From: Bacteroidales bacterium
GTDB lineage: Bacteria; Bacteroidota; Bacteroidia; Bacteroidales; VadinHA17
Assembly (NCBI GenBank): GCA_022865305.1
Contig: JALHSP010000018.1
Coordinates: 1-64,000 of the forward strand
Direction: 5' to 3'
Length of the DNA: 64,000 nt
The notes under the pieces are model-generated. The model had not been told where the DNA came from, did no database searches, and saw only the letters and a program-made list of their open reading frames with translations. Positions 46,312 through 54,678 of the stretch are shown piece after piece (the stretch's first letter is position 1; each line of letters begins with the position of its first letter). A program made the translations under genes and the position numbers.

Positions 46312-46336
46312 CAATGGTCAAATTGTCCGGCTTATG
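46312..46336 (-). repeat. Partial inverted copy of the 133-bp repeat terminus
   Basis: On the minus strand CATAAGCCGGACAATTTGAC then CATTGG matches the left end of copies A and C, but the sequence past the arm is unrelated. It is a solo terminus, opposite in orientation to the three full copies. Confidence 0.6.
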
Positions 46337-46435
46337 GAATCTAACTCCTGAATTCTTATTAAGGCCTTAATATAGCTTAATAGTTTATGTATATAGCTGT
46401 TTATGTGTACGTTACAAAATCTATCGTCAATCCCC

Positions 46436-46451
46436 TGCCTGCCGGCAGGCA
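46436..46451. repeat. GCCTGCCGGCAGGC palindrome
   Basis: TGCCTGCCGGCAGGCA is a perfect 16-bp palindrome. Versions recur at 40396-40415 (TGCCCTGCCTACTGGCAGGC context) and at 56616-56632 (TGCCTGCCGGCAGTCAG). GC-rich palindromes like this are a dispersed, probably host-encoded, repeat class. Confidence 0.7.
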
Positions 46452-46512
46452 AGCGTTATCTTCTTAAAAACAAAAACCCGCAAGACGTTGATCTTAAGTG
46501 ATGTAGTAAATA

Positions 46513-46554
46513 AGTGTGAGTGTGAGAGTGCTCGCTCTCGCTCACACTCTCACT
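46513..46554. repeat. Imperfect inverted repeat of GTGTGAG units
   Basis: AGTGTGAGTGTGAG (46513-46526) pairs with CTCACACTCTCACT (46541-46554) with one mismatch and a 14-nt loop of similar CTC/GAG sequence, making a long GAG/CTC hairpin about 300 bp upstream of the AbiE genes. Confidence 0.6.
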
Positions 46555-46861
46555 CAGTTTTAAGTGGTGCCACCAGCCTCCAAAGATTCTTTATGCAGGT
46601 TGCTGATTGACCGGGAAGACGGCCGTTTGCGTATATATTTAATGTAGCCATACAATCCATACAATTAACATTTTACTCATATAAGTTGAAAGTTTTATGT
46701 GATTGATATAGAAGATTTTAGTGAAGGTAAAATGAAAGAAAAAAGCGTCAACGAAAACGTCATCACGAGAAAACTTGAAGTCTCAAATTAAAACAAATTA
46801 AAAGTTTTGCTATTTTTATTTCTATTTTTCCGTATATTTACGGAAAAATTGGAATATAATA

Positions 46862-47467
46862 ATGAATTTTCAGGAGTTTAGAAATAAATGGTTTGATCTG
46901 GGATGCATCAGTTCTAATCAGATCTATACATGGCGACCAAACTTTGACAAAAACAATGTAAGTAATTGGTCAAAGAAGGGTTTAATTATAAAACTTCGTA
47001 ATGGATTTTACATATTTCCTGAATATAAGGCAAAATCAGGCTTCGCCTTTTATATAGCTAACAGAATATATCGCCCATCATATATTAGCCTTCACTCAGC
47101 TCTGGCTTTTTATGGAATGATACCGGAGTCTGTAGTACAAATAACGAGCGTAACTTCTATGAAAACAGCTACTTTTTCAAATGCTATTGGAGAGTTTTCA
47201 TATAAGACTGTAAGACCTGATCTGATGTTTGGTTATGATATTAAGCCCATAACTGAAGGACATTCATTCCTTTTGGCAAAACCAGAAAAAGCACTTATTG
47301 ACTTATTTTATCTCTATCCATTCTATAATACCAAATCTGAAATAGAGGAATTACGATTGGACATGGATTTTATTCACAATGACCTTAATATAAGTCTATT
47401 AAAAGAATATTCAGGACAGATTAATTGTAATGCACTTGAAAAGAGGCTGAAACTGATCTTTTATTGA
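46862..47467 (+). CDS. AbiEi-family antitoxin/transcriptional regulator (type IV TA system)
   Basis: A 201-aa protein with an N-terminal winged-helix-like region (ISSNQIYTWRPNFDKNNVSNWSKKGLIIKLRNGFYIFPE) and the antitoxin C-terminal segment beginning YISLHSALAFYGMIPESV and LAKPEKALIDLFYLYP, both typical of AbiEi proteins. These bind promoter repeats to autorepress and neutralise the AbiEii nucleotidyltransferase. It is intact and 24 bp upstream of the toxin gene, which is broken. The upstream AT-rich sequence holds no repeat I can pick as an operator. Confidence 0.82.
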   Translation: MNFQEFRNKWFDLGCISSNQIYTWRPNFDKNNVSNWSKKGLIIKLRNGFYIFPEYKAKSGFAFYIANRIYRPSYISLHSALAFYGMIPESVVQITSVTSMKTATFSNAIGEFSYKTVRPDLMFGYDIKPITEGHSFLLAKPEKALIDLFYLYPFYNTKSEIEELRLDMDFIHNDLNISLLKEYSGQINCNALEKRLKLIFY

Positions 47468-47491
47468 TTTCCCACAAATTACTTATGTGAT

Positions 47492-48277
47492 ATGTTAAAT
47501 ATAGATCAAATAGCGAATTTCTTTCCGCTAAATCTTCGGGAGAATCCAATCTATCGTAAGTACATGCTGAAAGAATATTTGCAGTTGGTGATCCTTGATT
47601 TTTTATCAACAACTAAATATATAAGAAAAATCATCTTTATCGGGGGAACAAACCTGAGATTGATTAAAGGGATTGACCGGTTTTCAGAAAACCCGGATTT
47701 CGATTGTAAACAGTTGTAGAAACAAGAGTTTGTGGAAATGACAGATTCCATTCTTGAATTTCTTTTGAAATCAGGCATAAAAGCTGAGACACAGGACAAA
47801 GCAAATGATAAATTGAAAGCTTTCCGTCGAAATTTCTATTTTCCTTCATTGCTTTTTGACTTAGGTTTGTCGGGATATAAAGAGGAGCGGTTCCTGATAA
47901 AAGTAGAATGTCAGGATCAACAGATAGAATATCAGCGTGATATGGTCAATATAAAAGGTTGTGGGTTATATTTTCCATTACCGGCACCAGCTGATGATGT
48001 GCTATGCGCAATGAAACTTTCGGCTTTACTTTCAAGGCAAAAAGGTAGAGATTTCTATGATGCAATGTTTCTATTGGGTCAAACCTCTCCTGCCTACTCT
48101 TACCTTTCCTCGAAGTATGGAATTAAAAATTTGTCTGATTTGAAAACTGCGATTGCAGAGCTAATGCCAAAAGTTGATTTGAAACATAAGTCAATAGATT
48201 TTGAACACTTGCTTTTTTCAAAAGGGAATAGCCAGAGAATTCTCGCTTTCGGGGAATTCATCAAACAACTCAAATGA
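47492..48277 (+). pseudogene. AbiEii-type nucleotidyltransferase toxin, interrupted by TAG and with altered active site
   Basis: One continuous frame encodes an AbiEii/AbiGii-family toxin except for a TAG at 47717-47719. Before it comes IGGTNLRLIKGIDRFSENPDFDC (nucleotidyltransferase G51-G52-T53 motif); after it EFVEMTDSILEFLL and APADDVLCAMKLSALLSRQKGRDFYDAMFLL, typical of the family. The usual SEDLDF metal motif reads SENPDF here (N67, P68), losing the first catalytic Asp. So the toxin is disabled twice, by a nonsense codon and by the active-site change. A restart at GTG 47732 could make only a C-terminal fragment. Confidence 0.8.
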
Positions 48278-48307
48278 ATTTTCTGAATAAATCTTAAATA
48301 TGCATCT

Positions 48308-49534
48308 ATGAAGGATTTTAAAACAATTAAGCTTATTTGTGAAGAAAACAGTAAAATTTCGGCGAAAGTGATTGACGAATTTTTACTTTACTATGCTGCA
48401 GAACGCAATAATCTGGAACATGAAATGAACCAGAAATTTGCAGCTTACAAGCATATAACTCATAAATTCCAGAAAGAATGGATAAATAGACTGAAGTCTC
48501 AATACATTGTACACAAGGTTTTCAAAAAAGATGGACTTATCAAAAGTTTCCTGAACCATTCAGCCTTGAAAAACCTTAATATAAAAGAGAGGAATTACCT
48601 TGAGTTTCAGGCAGAACACCCATGGAGATTTAGTTTCAGTGTAATCAAAAACCGTCCGGCTGAAAGTTTTTTTATTATGGAAGATGTGTTTTCAGACCAG
48701 GAGTTTCTTTTATATTCACCTGGTGTGACAAAAACACTTCAAGATCAATCGATAATCCTATGGTTCAACCTTATTTCTTATAACGGTTCATGCTGGCAGA
48801 GTTTTGGCCCCATTGGAGCTTATAAGTCTTTTGAACCTGATGATATTTTCTTTTTCGCAACTGAGCTAAAACCTGAAATTGCAGATGAAGGGGATCTTCT
48901 GGCAAACCTGGAATACAATCCTATACCATATATGATGCTCCTATCCGGTGCCAATTACCCAATGATTTTTAATAAAGAAGATCAGGTAGTAAACGTGATG
49001 GCAGAATATGAACTTGATGAGATAAATACAAAAAGCCTTACCAAAAGTTTTAAAACAGAATATAATAAAGGGGTTTACCGGCTGTCATTGAAGAACTGGA
49101 GTGAGCCACCGCACTTCTCACAGGCTTTTTTTGATGAAAATAAAAAAATCATTTTGCTTTCATCTATGACTGACAGGGGATTTAAGGCACTTGCAGAAGG
49201 TTTAAATGATTATGGGTTGAACTTTTCTGCTTATCCATTTCTACGGGTTAACCTTACAATGTTAACCACTGCTTCAGATATTCTGAAAAGAAAAATCAAA
49301 TTAAATGAATATGAACATTTATTTACAAAAGAAACCTCCCCTGCTGAAAGGGAAAATCTTGATAAACTTAATACTCTTTTAAAGTTCGTTATGCCAGATA
49401 TCAATGCCGGCCGTGAACCGGATATTGAGGCATTGGCAGTAAAAGCCGGAGTTGATATTAAGACTGCACGAGATCTTATTAAACAAATTATGGGGAAGTT
49501 TAATGATATGGATAACCGTAAAAAAAACAGATAA
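48308..49534 (+). CDS. Uncharacterised 408-aa protein downstream of the AbiE pair
   Basis: No family recognised. Predicted soluble, cytoplasmic, AT-rich in codon use. The N-terminal third is helical and charged (KVIDEFLLYYAAERNNLEHEMNQ), the middle contains mixed strands with several Trp/Phe, and the last about 40 residues (IEALAVKAGVDIKTARDLIKQIMGKF) look like a helix-turn-helix. It begins 30 bp after the toxin's stop and could belong to the same unit. It may be a conserved Bacteroidota protein of unknown role. No enzymatic motif is visible. Confidence 0.7.
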   Translation: MKDFKTIKLICEENSKISAKVIDEFLLYYAAERNNLEHEMNQKFAAYKHITHKFQKEWINRLKSQYIVHKVFKKDGLIKSFLNHSALKNLNIKERNYLEFQAEHPWRFSFSVIKNRPAESFFIMEDVFSDQEFLLYSPGVTKTLQDQSIILWFNLISYNGSCWQSFGPIGAYKSFEPDDIFFFATELKPEIADEGDLLANLEYNPIPYMMLLSGANYPMIFNKEDQVVNVMAEYELDEINTKSLTKSFKTEYNKGVYRLSLKNWSEPPHFSQAFFDENKKIILLSSMTDRGFKALAEGLNDYGLNFSAYPFLRVNLTMLTTASDILKRKIKLNEYEHLFTKETSPAERENLDKLNTLLKFVMPDINAGREPDIEALAVKAGVDIKTARDLIKQIMGKFNDMDNRKKNR

Positions 49535-49589
49535 GAATTATTAACTTAAAGCGTTACCTATATAATTTAATGATTCTTCCAGGTTACTT

Positions 49590-49629
49590 ATCCCATCCCA
49601 AATTTTTCCGTCATTTTTTGGGATGGGAT
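49590..49629. repeat. 13-bp perfect inverted repeat
   Basis: ATCCCATCCCAAA (49590-49602) and its reverse complement (49617-49629), 14-nt loop. It is a very stable stem positioned 55 bp after the stop of the unknown 408-aa gene. No poly-T tract follows on the plus strand. Confidence 0.65.
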
Positions 49630-49785
49630 GTTAATTTGTCTGCGAATCCGTCAACACTAGCCGATAATTATATTGTAGAATATTGAATACTAGCACATTA
49701 ATTAAAAGAGTTCAGGTGCTATTAAACCCAAAGAGCCTTTAGATTGTTCTAGTGATAGCCTAATTAAATTTTAATATAATTTTTG

Positions 49786-49828
49786 TTGTAATATTTAATT
49801 TCTTAGTTTTATGGCACGATTATTACAA
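49786..49828. promoter_or_regulatory. Inverted repeat upstream of nikR (possible operator)
   Basis: TTGTAATA (49786-49793) and TATTACAA (49821-49828) are perfect inverted half-sites 27 bp apart, 11 bp before the nikR start codon. NikR recognises inverted half-sites, so an autoregulatory role is plausible, but known NikR operators have shorter spacing and other sequences. Confidence 0.3.
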
Positions 49829-49839
49829 AAGATAACACT

Positions 49840-50241
49840 ATGCCTTTAGCTCGATTCGGAGTTAGTTTAGATAAAGACCTTCTTAAAGCCTTAGATGACT
49901 TTGTTATTGAGAATAATTTACCTAATCGTTCGCAGGCAATTCGGCATTTAGTAGAAAAAAATCTGGTAGAGAAAAAATGGAATTGCAATCAAATTGTTGC
50001 CGGAGCAGTTGTAATGCTTTATGGCCATCATAAGGGAGATGTGACGACCAAATCAAACGATATTCAACACGAATATTTTGATGTAATCCTATCATCTCAG
50101 CATTTTCATTTAAGTCATGATAACTGTCTTGAAATCATTGCAGTAAAAGGCAAGGCAAACAGGTTAACAGAACTGTCTGATAAATTAATCGGAATTAAAG
50201 GGATTATTCATGGTAAACTAGTGATGAGCCGAGCTGAATGA
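49840..50241 (+). CDS. nikR: NikR nickel-responsive transcriptional regulator
   Basis: A 133-aa ribbon-helix-helix repressor. N-terminal RHH (LARFGVSLDKDLLKALDDFV...RSQAIRHLV) and C-terminal ACT-like metal domain with the nickel ligands H77, H88, H90 and C96 (IQHEYF, SQHFHLSHDNC), matching H76/H87/H89/C95 of E. coli NikR. It is 113 bp upstream of the nickel transporter genes and probably represses them when nickel is sufficient. All ligands are intact. Confidence 0.95.
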   Translation: MPLARFGVSLDKDLLKALDDFVIENNLPNRSQAIRHLVEKNLVEKKWNCNQIVAGAVVMLYGHHKGDVTTKSNDIQHEYFDVILSSQHFHLSHDNCLEIIAVKGKANRLTELSDKLIGIKGIIHGKLVMSRAE

Positions 50242-50354
50242 CATTTTTTTTGAGTAAATAGTAACACGAAATTAAGAATAAGTAACATCAGTAAAAATCT
50301 TCATGAAAGAATTAGTTTTTTGATTAACATCTTATTAAGAAGTAAAAAAGGAAC

Positions 50355-51053
50355 ATGCATATCCCCGATGGTTATCTCAGCCCACAAACCTATATTCCGT
50401 TGATTGGAGTATTTGTAACAGTTGCCGCAGTAGCTGTAAAAAAAGTAAAAGATGAAGTTTCTGCGCGCGATATTCCATATCTTGGAATGGCGGCAGCTTT
50501 CTCGTTTATTATAATGATGTTTAATCTTCCTATACCCGGTGGAACAACGGGTCACGCAGTTGGCTCTGCTGTTATTACAATTCTCTTTGGTCCGTGGGCT
50601 GCTACTATTGCCGTATCGGTGGCACTAATTATACAAGCGCTTATTTTTGGTGATGGGGGAATTACTGCTATTGGAGCAAACTGCTTTAATATGGCAGTGT
50701 TTATGCCATTTATAGCTTATTACATTTTCAAGCTATTCTGCAAAATTCCCTTTGGAAAACACAGAGTCTCTTTCGCTGCATTTATTTCGGGATATTTTAG
50801 TCTGGTTTTAGCTGCAATACTTACAGCAGTTGAATTTGGAATACAACCAATGATAGCATCTACTGCCGATGGGAAAGCCCTGTATTGCCCTTATGACCTT
50901 AGTATTGCGATTCCTGCAATGGCTATTGAACATCTCTTACTTTTTGGCATTGTTGAGGGAATCATTACTGCAATAATCGTAAGTTATTTTTTGAGAAACG
51001 AACCCGGACTAATTTATGCTTTCAGGAAAGGAGGTAAAAATGAAATTAGATAA
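50355..51053 (+). CDS. nikM: Nickel ECF transporter S-component NikM (CbiM family)
   Basis: A 232-aa membrane protein beginning MHIPDGYLSP, the CbiM/NikM signature where His2 and the N-terminal Met coordinate Ni/Co. About six or seven transmembrane helices follow, with GHAVGSAVITILFGPWAA, FGDGGITAIGANCFNMA. Context (NikR upstream, NikN/Q/O downstream) argues for nickel over cobalt. It overlaps NikN by 14 bp, so the two are translationally coupled. Confidence 0.93.
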   Translation: MHIPDGYLSPQTYIPLIGVFVTVAAVAVKKVKDEVSARDIPYLGMAAAFSFIIMMFNLPIPGGTTGHAVGSAVITILFGPWAATIAVSVALIIQALIFGDGGITAIGANCFNMAVFMPFIAYYIFKLFCKIPFGKHRVSFAAFISGYFSLVLAAILTAVEFGIQPMIASTADGKALYCPYDLSIAIPAMAIEHLLLFGIVEGIITAIIVSYFLRNEPGLIYAFRKGGKNEIR

Positions 51054-51381
51054 ACTTCAGAAGAAAATTTTTATCGTACTTCTTTTACTATGTCTAATAA
51101 CCCCGGCAGGGATTTTGCTTCCTGTGTTTTTTAATGCCGGTGATGCCTGGGGTGAATGGTCTGCGCAGACAGTAAAGGATCTCATAGGTTATGTACCTCA
51201 GGGACTGGCAAAATATTCAGATGTATGGGAAGCGCCCCTGCCTGATTATACAATCAATAGCCAGGACACATCGGTTGTTCATCAATCCGGATATTATTTT
51301 GTTTCAGGTTTAATAGGAGCCACTGTGACGTATGTTGTCATGTTTTTAATTTCCAGATTAATTGTCAGACGTGGAAAATAA
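51040..51381 (+). CDS. nikN: Nickel ECF accessory protein NikN (PDGLE-type)
   Basis: A 113-aa protein with two transmembrane helices flanking an extracytoplasmic segment of about 60 residues, the layout of NikN/PDGLE-domain proteins. I start it at ATG 51040, preceded by a rare clear Shine-Dalgarno, AGGAGG, 6 bp upstream; earlier in-frame codons lie within NikM. The N-terminal helix is followed by GDAWGEWSAQTVKDLIGYVPQGL, and the C-terminal helix ends RLIVRRGK. It stabilises the NikM-NikQO complex. Confidence 0.82.
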   Translation: MKLDKLQKKIFIVLLLLCLITPAGILLPVFFNAGDAWGEWSAQTVKDLIGYVPQGLAKYSDVWEAPLPDYTINSQDTSVVHQSGYYFVSGLIGATVTYVVMFLISRLIVRRGK

Positions 51382-52297
51382 GATTCCTTCATATTTGCTC
51401 CAAACAGTTCATGATCAACATGAGCTGGCAAATGTAAAAAGAGCAAAACTTTCCTTTCTTGATAAGACTATACTAAATTCAGCAAGCGCTGTAAAATCCA
51501 TTTATCTGCAGGCAGAAAATGCAGCAAAAGAGAATTTCATCCAGAAGATCAATCCGCATGTCAAACTTATTTCGCTGATTTATCTTGTAATAGTGATAAG
51601 TATTGTCAGTAATCTGTATGAACAAGTACTTATGACAGTTTTTATTTTTTTACTATATCTGTTAGCCAGGTTTAAGGTCTTCCAGGTTTACTGGAAAATA
51701 TTCTTTCTGGCGTTTATATTTGGTTTTCTTGTCGTCTTACCGGCTTCTCTCAATATTATAACCCCTGGTAAAATTATTTTTAATCTTATTACATTTGATA
51801 AACCTTCACATTTCTGGATCTATGAAATTCCTCAAAATATAGGGTTTACTGAAAATGGATTTCAGGTAGTATTGTTGGTTTTTCTCAGAGTACTTAATTC
51901 TGTTTCATTTGCTATGCTGATTGTTTTTACCACACCTTTTTCGTCTTTTATCAAGTCTTTTAAAATAATCGGTGTGCCTGATACTTTCCTGATGATCATT
52001 TCACTCGCTTACAAATATATTTTTATTCTTTCACGAACTATTGAAGAAACTTATTTTGCTTTAAAATCAAGGCTTGCTGGCAATATTAAAAGCAAGAACA
52101 TCAGGACCCTTATCAGCGGCCGGATATTTTTTATTTTTAAAAAATCGAGGATGATTTATGAGAACACTTATTTTGCAATGGTTTCAAGAGGTTACAATGG
52201 AAAAGTTAAGCTGAATTCAAAGTATCAGTTTACTTTTACGGATTTTGTTTCTCTGATAATTATTGTTGCAGCAGGAATAACCATTATCCTATTCTAA
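51362..52297 (+). CDS. nikQ: ECF transporter T-component NikQ (CbiQ family)
   Basis: A membrane protein of about 308-311 aa. The N-terminus is non-hydrophobic (NKIPSYLLQTVHDQHELANVKRAKLSF), followed by about five helices. The cytoplasmic coupling motif A-R-G (here SRLAGN, and AMVSRGYNGK later) that docks on the ATPase is present. The start is uncertain: TTG 51362 or GTG 51371, both overlapping NikN; no ribosome site decides. It transmits ATP energy from NikO to NikM. Confidence 0.88.
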   Translation: MSDVENKIPSYLLQTVHDQHELANVKRAKLSFLDKTILNSASAVKSIYLQAENAAKENFIQKINPHVKLISLIYLVIVISIVSNLYEQVLMTVFIFLLYLLARFKVFQVYWKIFFLAFIFGFLVVLPASLNIITPGKIIFNLITFDKPSHFWIYEIPQNIGFTENGFQVVLLVFLRVLNSVSFAMLIVFTTPFSSFIKSFKIIGVPDTFLMIISLAYKYIFILSRTIEETYFALKSRLAGNIKSKNIRTLISGRIFFIFKKSRMIYENTYFAMVSRGYNGKVKLNSKYQFTFTDFVSLIIIVAAGITIILF

Positions 52298-52304
52298 AAG
52301 AATC

Positions 52305-53114
52305 ATGGAGGATATTATTACATTAAAGAATATTGATTATTCATATTACGGCAAAATTCCTGCGCTAAAGGATATTAACTTTTCTGTAAAGAAAGGTGAA
52401 ATGTTTTCTATCATCGGACTTAATGGAAGCGGTAAAACAACCTTGCTGCATATCATCAATGCACTGATTTTTCCTGATGCAGGTGACATTTTGTTTGAAG
52501 GAAATGCCGTAACCGAAAAATCACTGAAAGAAAAAAGTCCCGGAATGCAGTTCCGGCAAAGGGTGGGCTATATTTTCCAGAATTCCGACATACAATTATT
52601 TTGTCCTACAGTTTTTGATGAACTTTTATTTGGCCCTCTGCAGCTCAACCTTCCTCTTGAAACTGCACAGGAAAGAGCAGAACAGACTTTATCATATCTC
52701 GGCATAGGATACCTGAAAGATCGTCCTGTATATATGCTTTCAGGCGGTGAAAAAAAAAGGGTCGCTATTGCATCTGTTCTTACAATGAATCCTGATGTCC
52801 TGCTTGTTGACGAACCCCTTTCAAATCTTGATCCAAAAACACAAACATTTTTCATCGAACTTCTCCTGGAGCTTAATCAGGCAGGGAAGACTATTATTTT
52901 CACTACTCATCAACTTGATTTAATTGACCATATGCAGCCCAGAGTTGCGGTACTTACTGATGAACATACCATCCGAAAAACCGGAACTGCTTCGGAAATA
53001 CTTAGTGATGAAGAGCTTCTGATAAGTGTGAACCTGATCCATGAACATGCTCATAAACACGGGAATGAAGAGCATAAACATTATCATTCACATTATGTCT
53101 TTCACAAACATTGA
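52305..53114 (+). CDS. nikO: ECF transporter ATPase NikO with His-rich C-terminus
   Basis: A 269-aa ABC ATPase. Walker A GLNGSGKTT at about 40, Q-loop IFQNSDIQLF, signature LSGGEKKR, Walker B VLLVDEPLSNLDP, and H-loop TTHQLD are intact. The last about 25 residues are His-rich (HEHAHKHGNEEHKHYHSHY...), with about nine histidines, suggesting a nickel-binding tail that stores or senses the substrate. It follows NikQ by 7 bp. The gene set nikR-nikM-nikN-nikQ-nikO is complete. Confidence 0.94.
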   Translation: MEDIITLKNIDYSYYGKIPALKDINFSVKKGEMFSIIGLNGSGKTTLLHIINALIFPDAGDILFEGNAVTEKSLKEKSPGMQFRQRVGYIFQNSDIQLFCPTVFDELLFGPLQLNLPLETAQERAEQTLSYLGIGYLKDRPVYMLSGGEKKRVAIASVLTMNPDVLLVDEPLSNLDPKTQTFFIELLLELNQAGKTIIFTTHQLDLIDHMQPRVAVLTDEHTIRKTGTASEILSDEELLISVNLIHEHAHKHGNEEHKHYHSHYVFHKH

Positions 53115-53153
53115 ATTCAGATCCAGGGTTTAATACAGATAAATAAAAAATCA

Positions 53154-54620
53154 ATGAAGAAAGTTATTGTTTTCATGCTGGCTCTCTTTTTCACTGCAGG
53201 TATATGGGCACAACCATTGCCTGTTAAATTAAAACATACAATCATTATTGATACAGATTGTGGAATAGACGATATGCGTGCCATAAGTTTATTATTAGCC
53301 CGCACTGAGATAACCATAAAAGCAATATTGGTATCTGATGGTTCATTATCTCCAAACGAGGGTGCTGAAAAGGTTGGCTCTTTATTACATGATTTCAATC
53401 GTGATAGTATTCCTATAGGATATGGTGAAGTTCTAAAAGGTGTTAACCCTCCCTGGCGTCAGTTCAACAAAGAGATAAATTGGGGTAAAGGAACCGGTAG
53501 TGGTGTGACTGGCATAAATGCGATGGATTGTCTTTCAGAAAAATTAAATAATGCAAATGAAAAAATAATACTTGTTTGTCTTGGTTCGCTTACGAATATT
53601 GGACAACTTATTAATAAAAACGCAAACCTTTTGTCTAAAATTAAACGGATTATCTGGTATAACGAATCAGTAAAACCATTGCTGGGATTTAATTATGAAT
53701 GTAATAAAGACGCTGCAGACATTGTTTTTAAATCAGGTGTGAGGATTGATGTTATTTCCAATCTGAATAATGAAGAGGCTTCATTCGATTCACCCATGTT
53801 TGAGGTTTGCAAACAATCGAAGACACAACTTGCATCAATCTTATATTATGTTCATAGTCAACAGGGAGTTCTGGAAAAATTGAAACAAAACCATTTCAGA
53901 CTATGCGATGACCTTGTGGCTCTTTATATAACAAATCCCGAACTTTTTGGCATTAATATTATGACAGATAGATTAAATGTCAGATATACCAAAGATTATA
54001 ACGTTCAGGGAGTCAAAGAAGCAATAAGCGATATGATAAATGGCACTTATGTTTCGGAGCGAAACGTTGTATTCAACAGGTTTCCTGTTCAGCGTGAAAT
54101 GTTTAACTATGATGTTCGCCCGATTATAGATTCTGCAATTGCCCGCTATGGATTAGAGGAATGGAAGGCTAATGTTATGACTGATGAGTTTCATGGACAC
54201 TTAGGAGTATTCTCCATAGTTGGGGCCAAAATGGGTATTAAAGCGCGTGAATTATTCGGAGTTGGACCTGACATGCTTGATGTGATGACATATGCAGGAA
54301 CTAAACCACCCTACAGCTGTCTGAATGATGGCATACAGGTAAGTACTGGCGCAACTTTAGGCATGGGGACAATTCATCTTGCTCCCGATATCATAACCCA
54401 GCCATCGGCTGTTTTTACATACAAAGGTCATTCCATCCGAATCAGCCTTAAAAAGGAATATTTTGAAAAAGTTGATGCTGATATCAACGAGGGTATTTTA
54501 AAATTCGGATTGATGGATGACGGCTATTGGAAACTTATCAGGCACAATGCTTTAAAATACTGGGTTGAATGGGACAGAAATAAAATTTTCGATATTCTAG
54601 AAATCAGTCCAAATGAATGA
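53154..54620 (+). CDS. Exported nucleoside hydrolase-FmdE domain fusion
   Basis: A 488-aa protein with a signal peptide (to about WAQ, residue 20). Residues about 25-320 are an inosine/uridine-preferring nucleoside hydrolase domain with the calcium-binding D33-T-D35-CGI-D39-D40 motif. Residues about 330-470 resemble the FmdE domain (TDEFHGHLGVFSIVGAKMG, SCLNDGIQVSTGATLG). FmdE usually has a Cys in GHxCPG and a second in TGCT, here Leu and Ala, so metal binding may be altered. It lies 39 bp after NikO, same strand, so it may be part of the nickel operon. Function of the fusion is unknown; the periplasmic location is inferred from the signal. Confidence 0.82.
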   Translation: MKKVIVFMLALFFTAGIWAQPLPVKLKHTIIIDTDCGIDDMRAISLLLARTEITIKAILVSDGSLSPNEGAEKVGSLLHDFNRDSIPIGYGEVLKGVNPPWRQFNKEINWGKGTGSGVTGINAMDCLSEKLNNANEKIILVCLGSLTNIGQLINKNANLLSKIKRIIWYNESVKPLLGFNYECNKDAADIVFKSGVRIDVISNLNNEEASFDSPMFEVCKQSKTQLASILYYVHSQQGVLEKLKQNHFRLCDDLVALYITNPELFGINIMTDRLNVRYTKDYNVQGVKEAISDMINGTYVSERNVVFNRFPVQREMFNYDVRPIIDSAIARYGLEEWKANVMTDEFHGHLGVFSIVGAKMGIKARELFGVGPDMLDVMTYAGTKPPYSCLNDGIQVSTGATLGMGTIHLAPDIITQPSAVFTYKGHSIRISLKKEYFEKVDADINEGILKFGLMDDGYWKLIRHNALKYWVEWDRNKIFDILEISPNE

Positions 54621-54678
54621 AGTTAAAGTAAATAATATTAACTCAAACTGTTTTTTAATTTGATTACGTGTACGTTGC

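Larger units (their letters stand above)
45941..46861. other. 920-bp non-coding region with repeat debris
   Basis: Contains, in order, a FISUMP fragment (about 46165-46241), a 25-bp inverted partial copy of the 133-bp repeat (46312-46336), a GTGTACGTTACAAAA motif (46404) that recurs beside copy B (54668), a TGCCTGCCGGCAGGCA palindrome (46436-46451), a CCCGCAAGACGTTGATCTT half-hairpin and an imperfect inverted repeat (46513-46554). A 31-codon open frame ending at about 46791 is too short to support. This looks like a graveyard of mobile or repetitive DNA. Confidence 0.7.
49535..49839. other. 305-bp gap: long hairpin and a putative NikR operator
   Basis: It holds a 13-bp perfect hairpin (49590-49602 ATCCCATCCCAAA, 49617-49629) that could end transcription of the unknown gene but lacks a U-tract, and an inverted repeat near the nikR start (49786-49828). 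The rest is AT-rich with nothing recognised. Confidence 0.6.

Noticed and set aside
46694-46791. 31-codon frame before the AbiEi gene (VIDIEDFSEGK...)
   Set aside because: Too short and without a start context or family; could be a remnant but cannot be supported.
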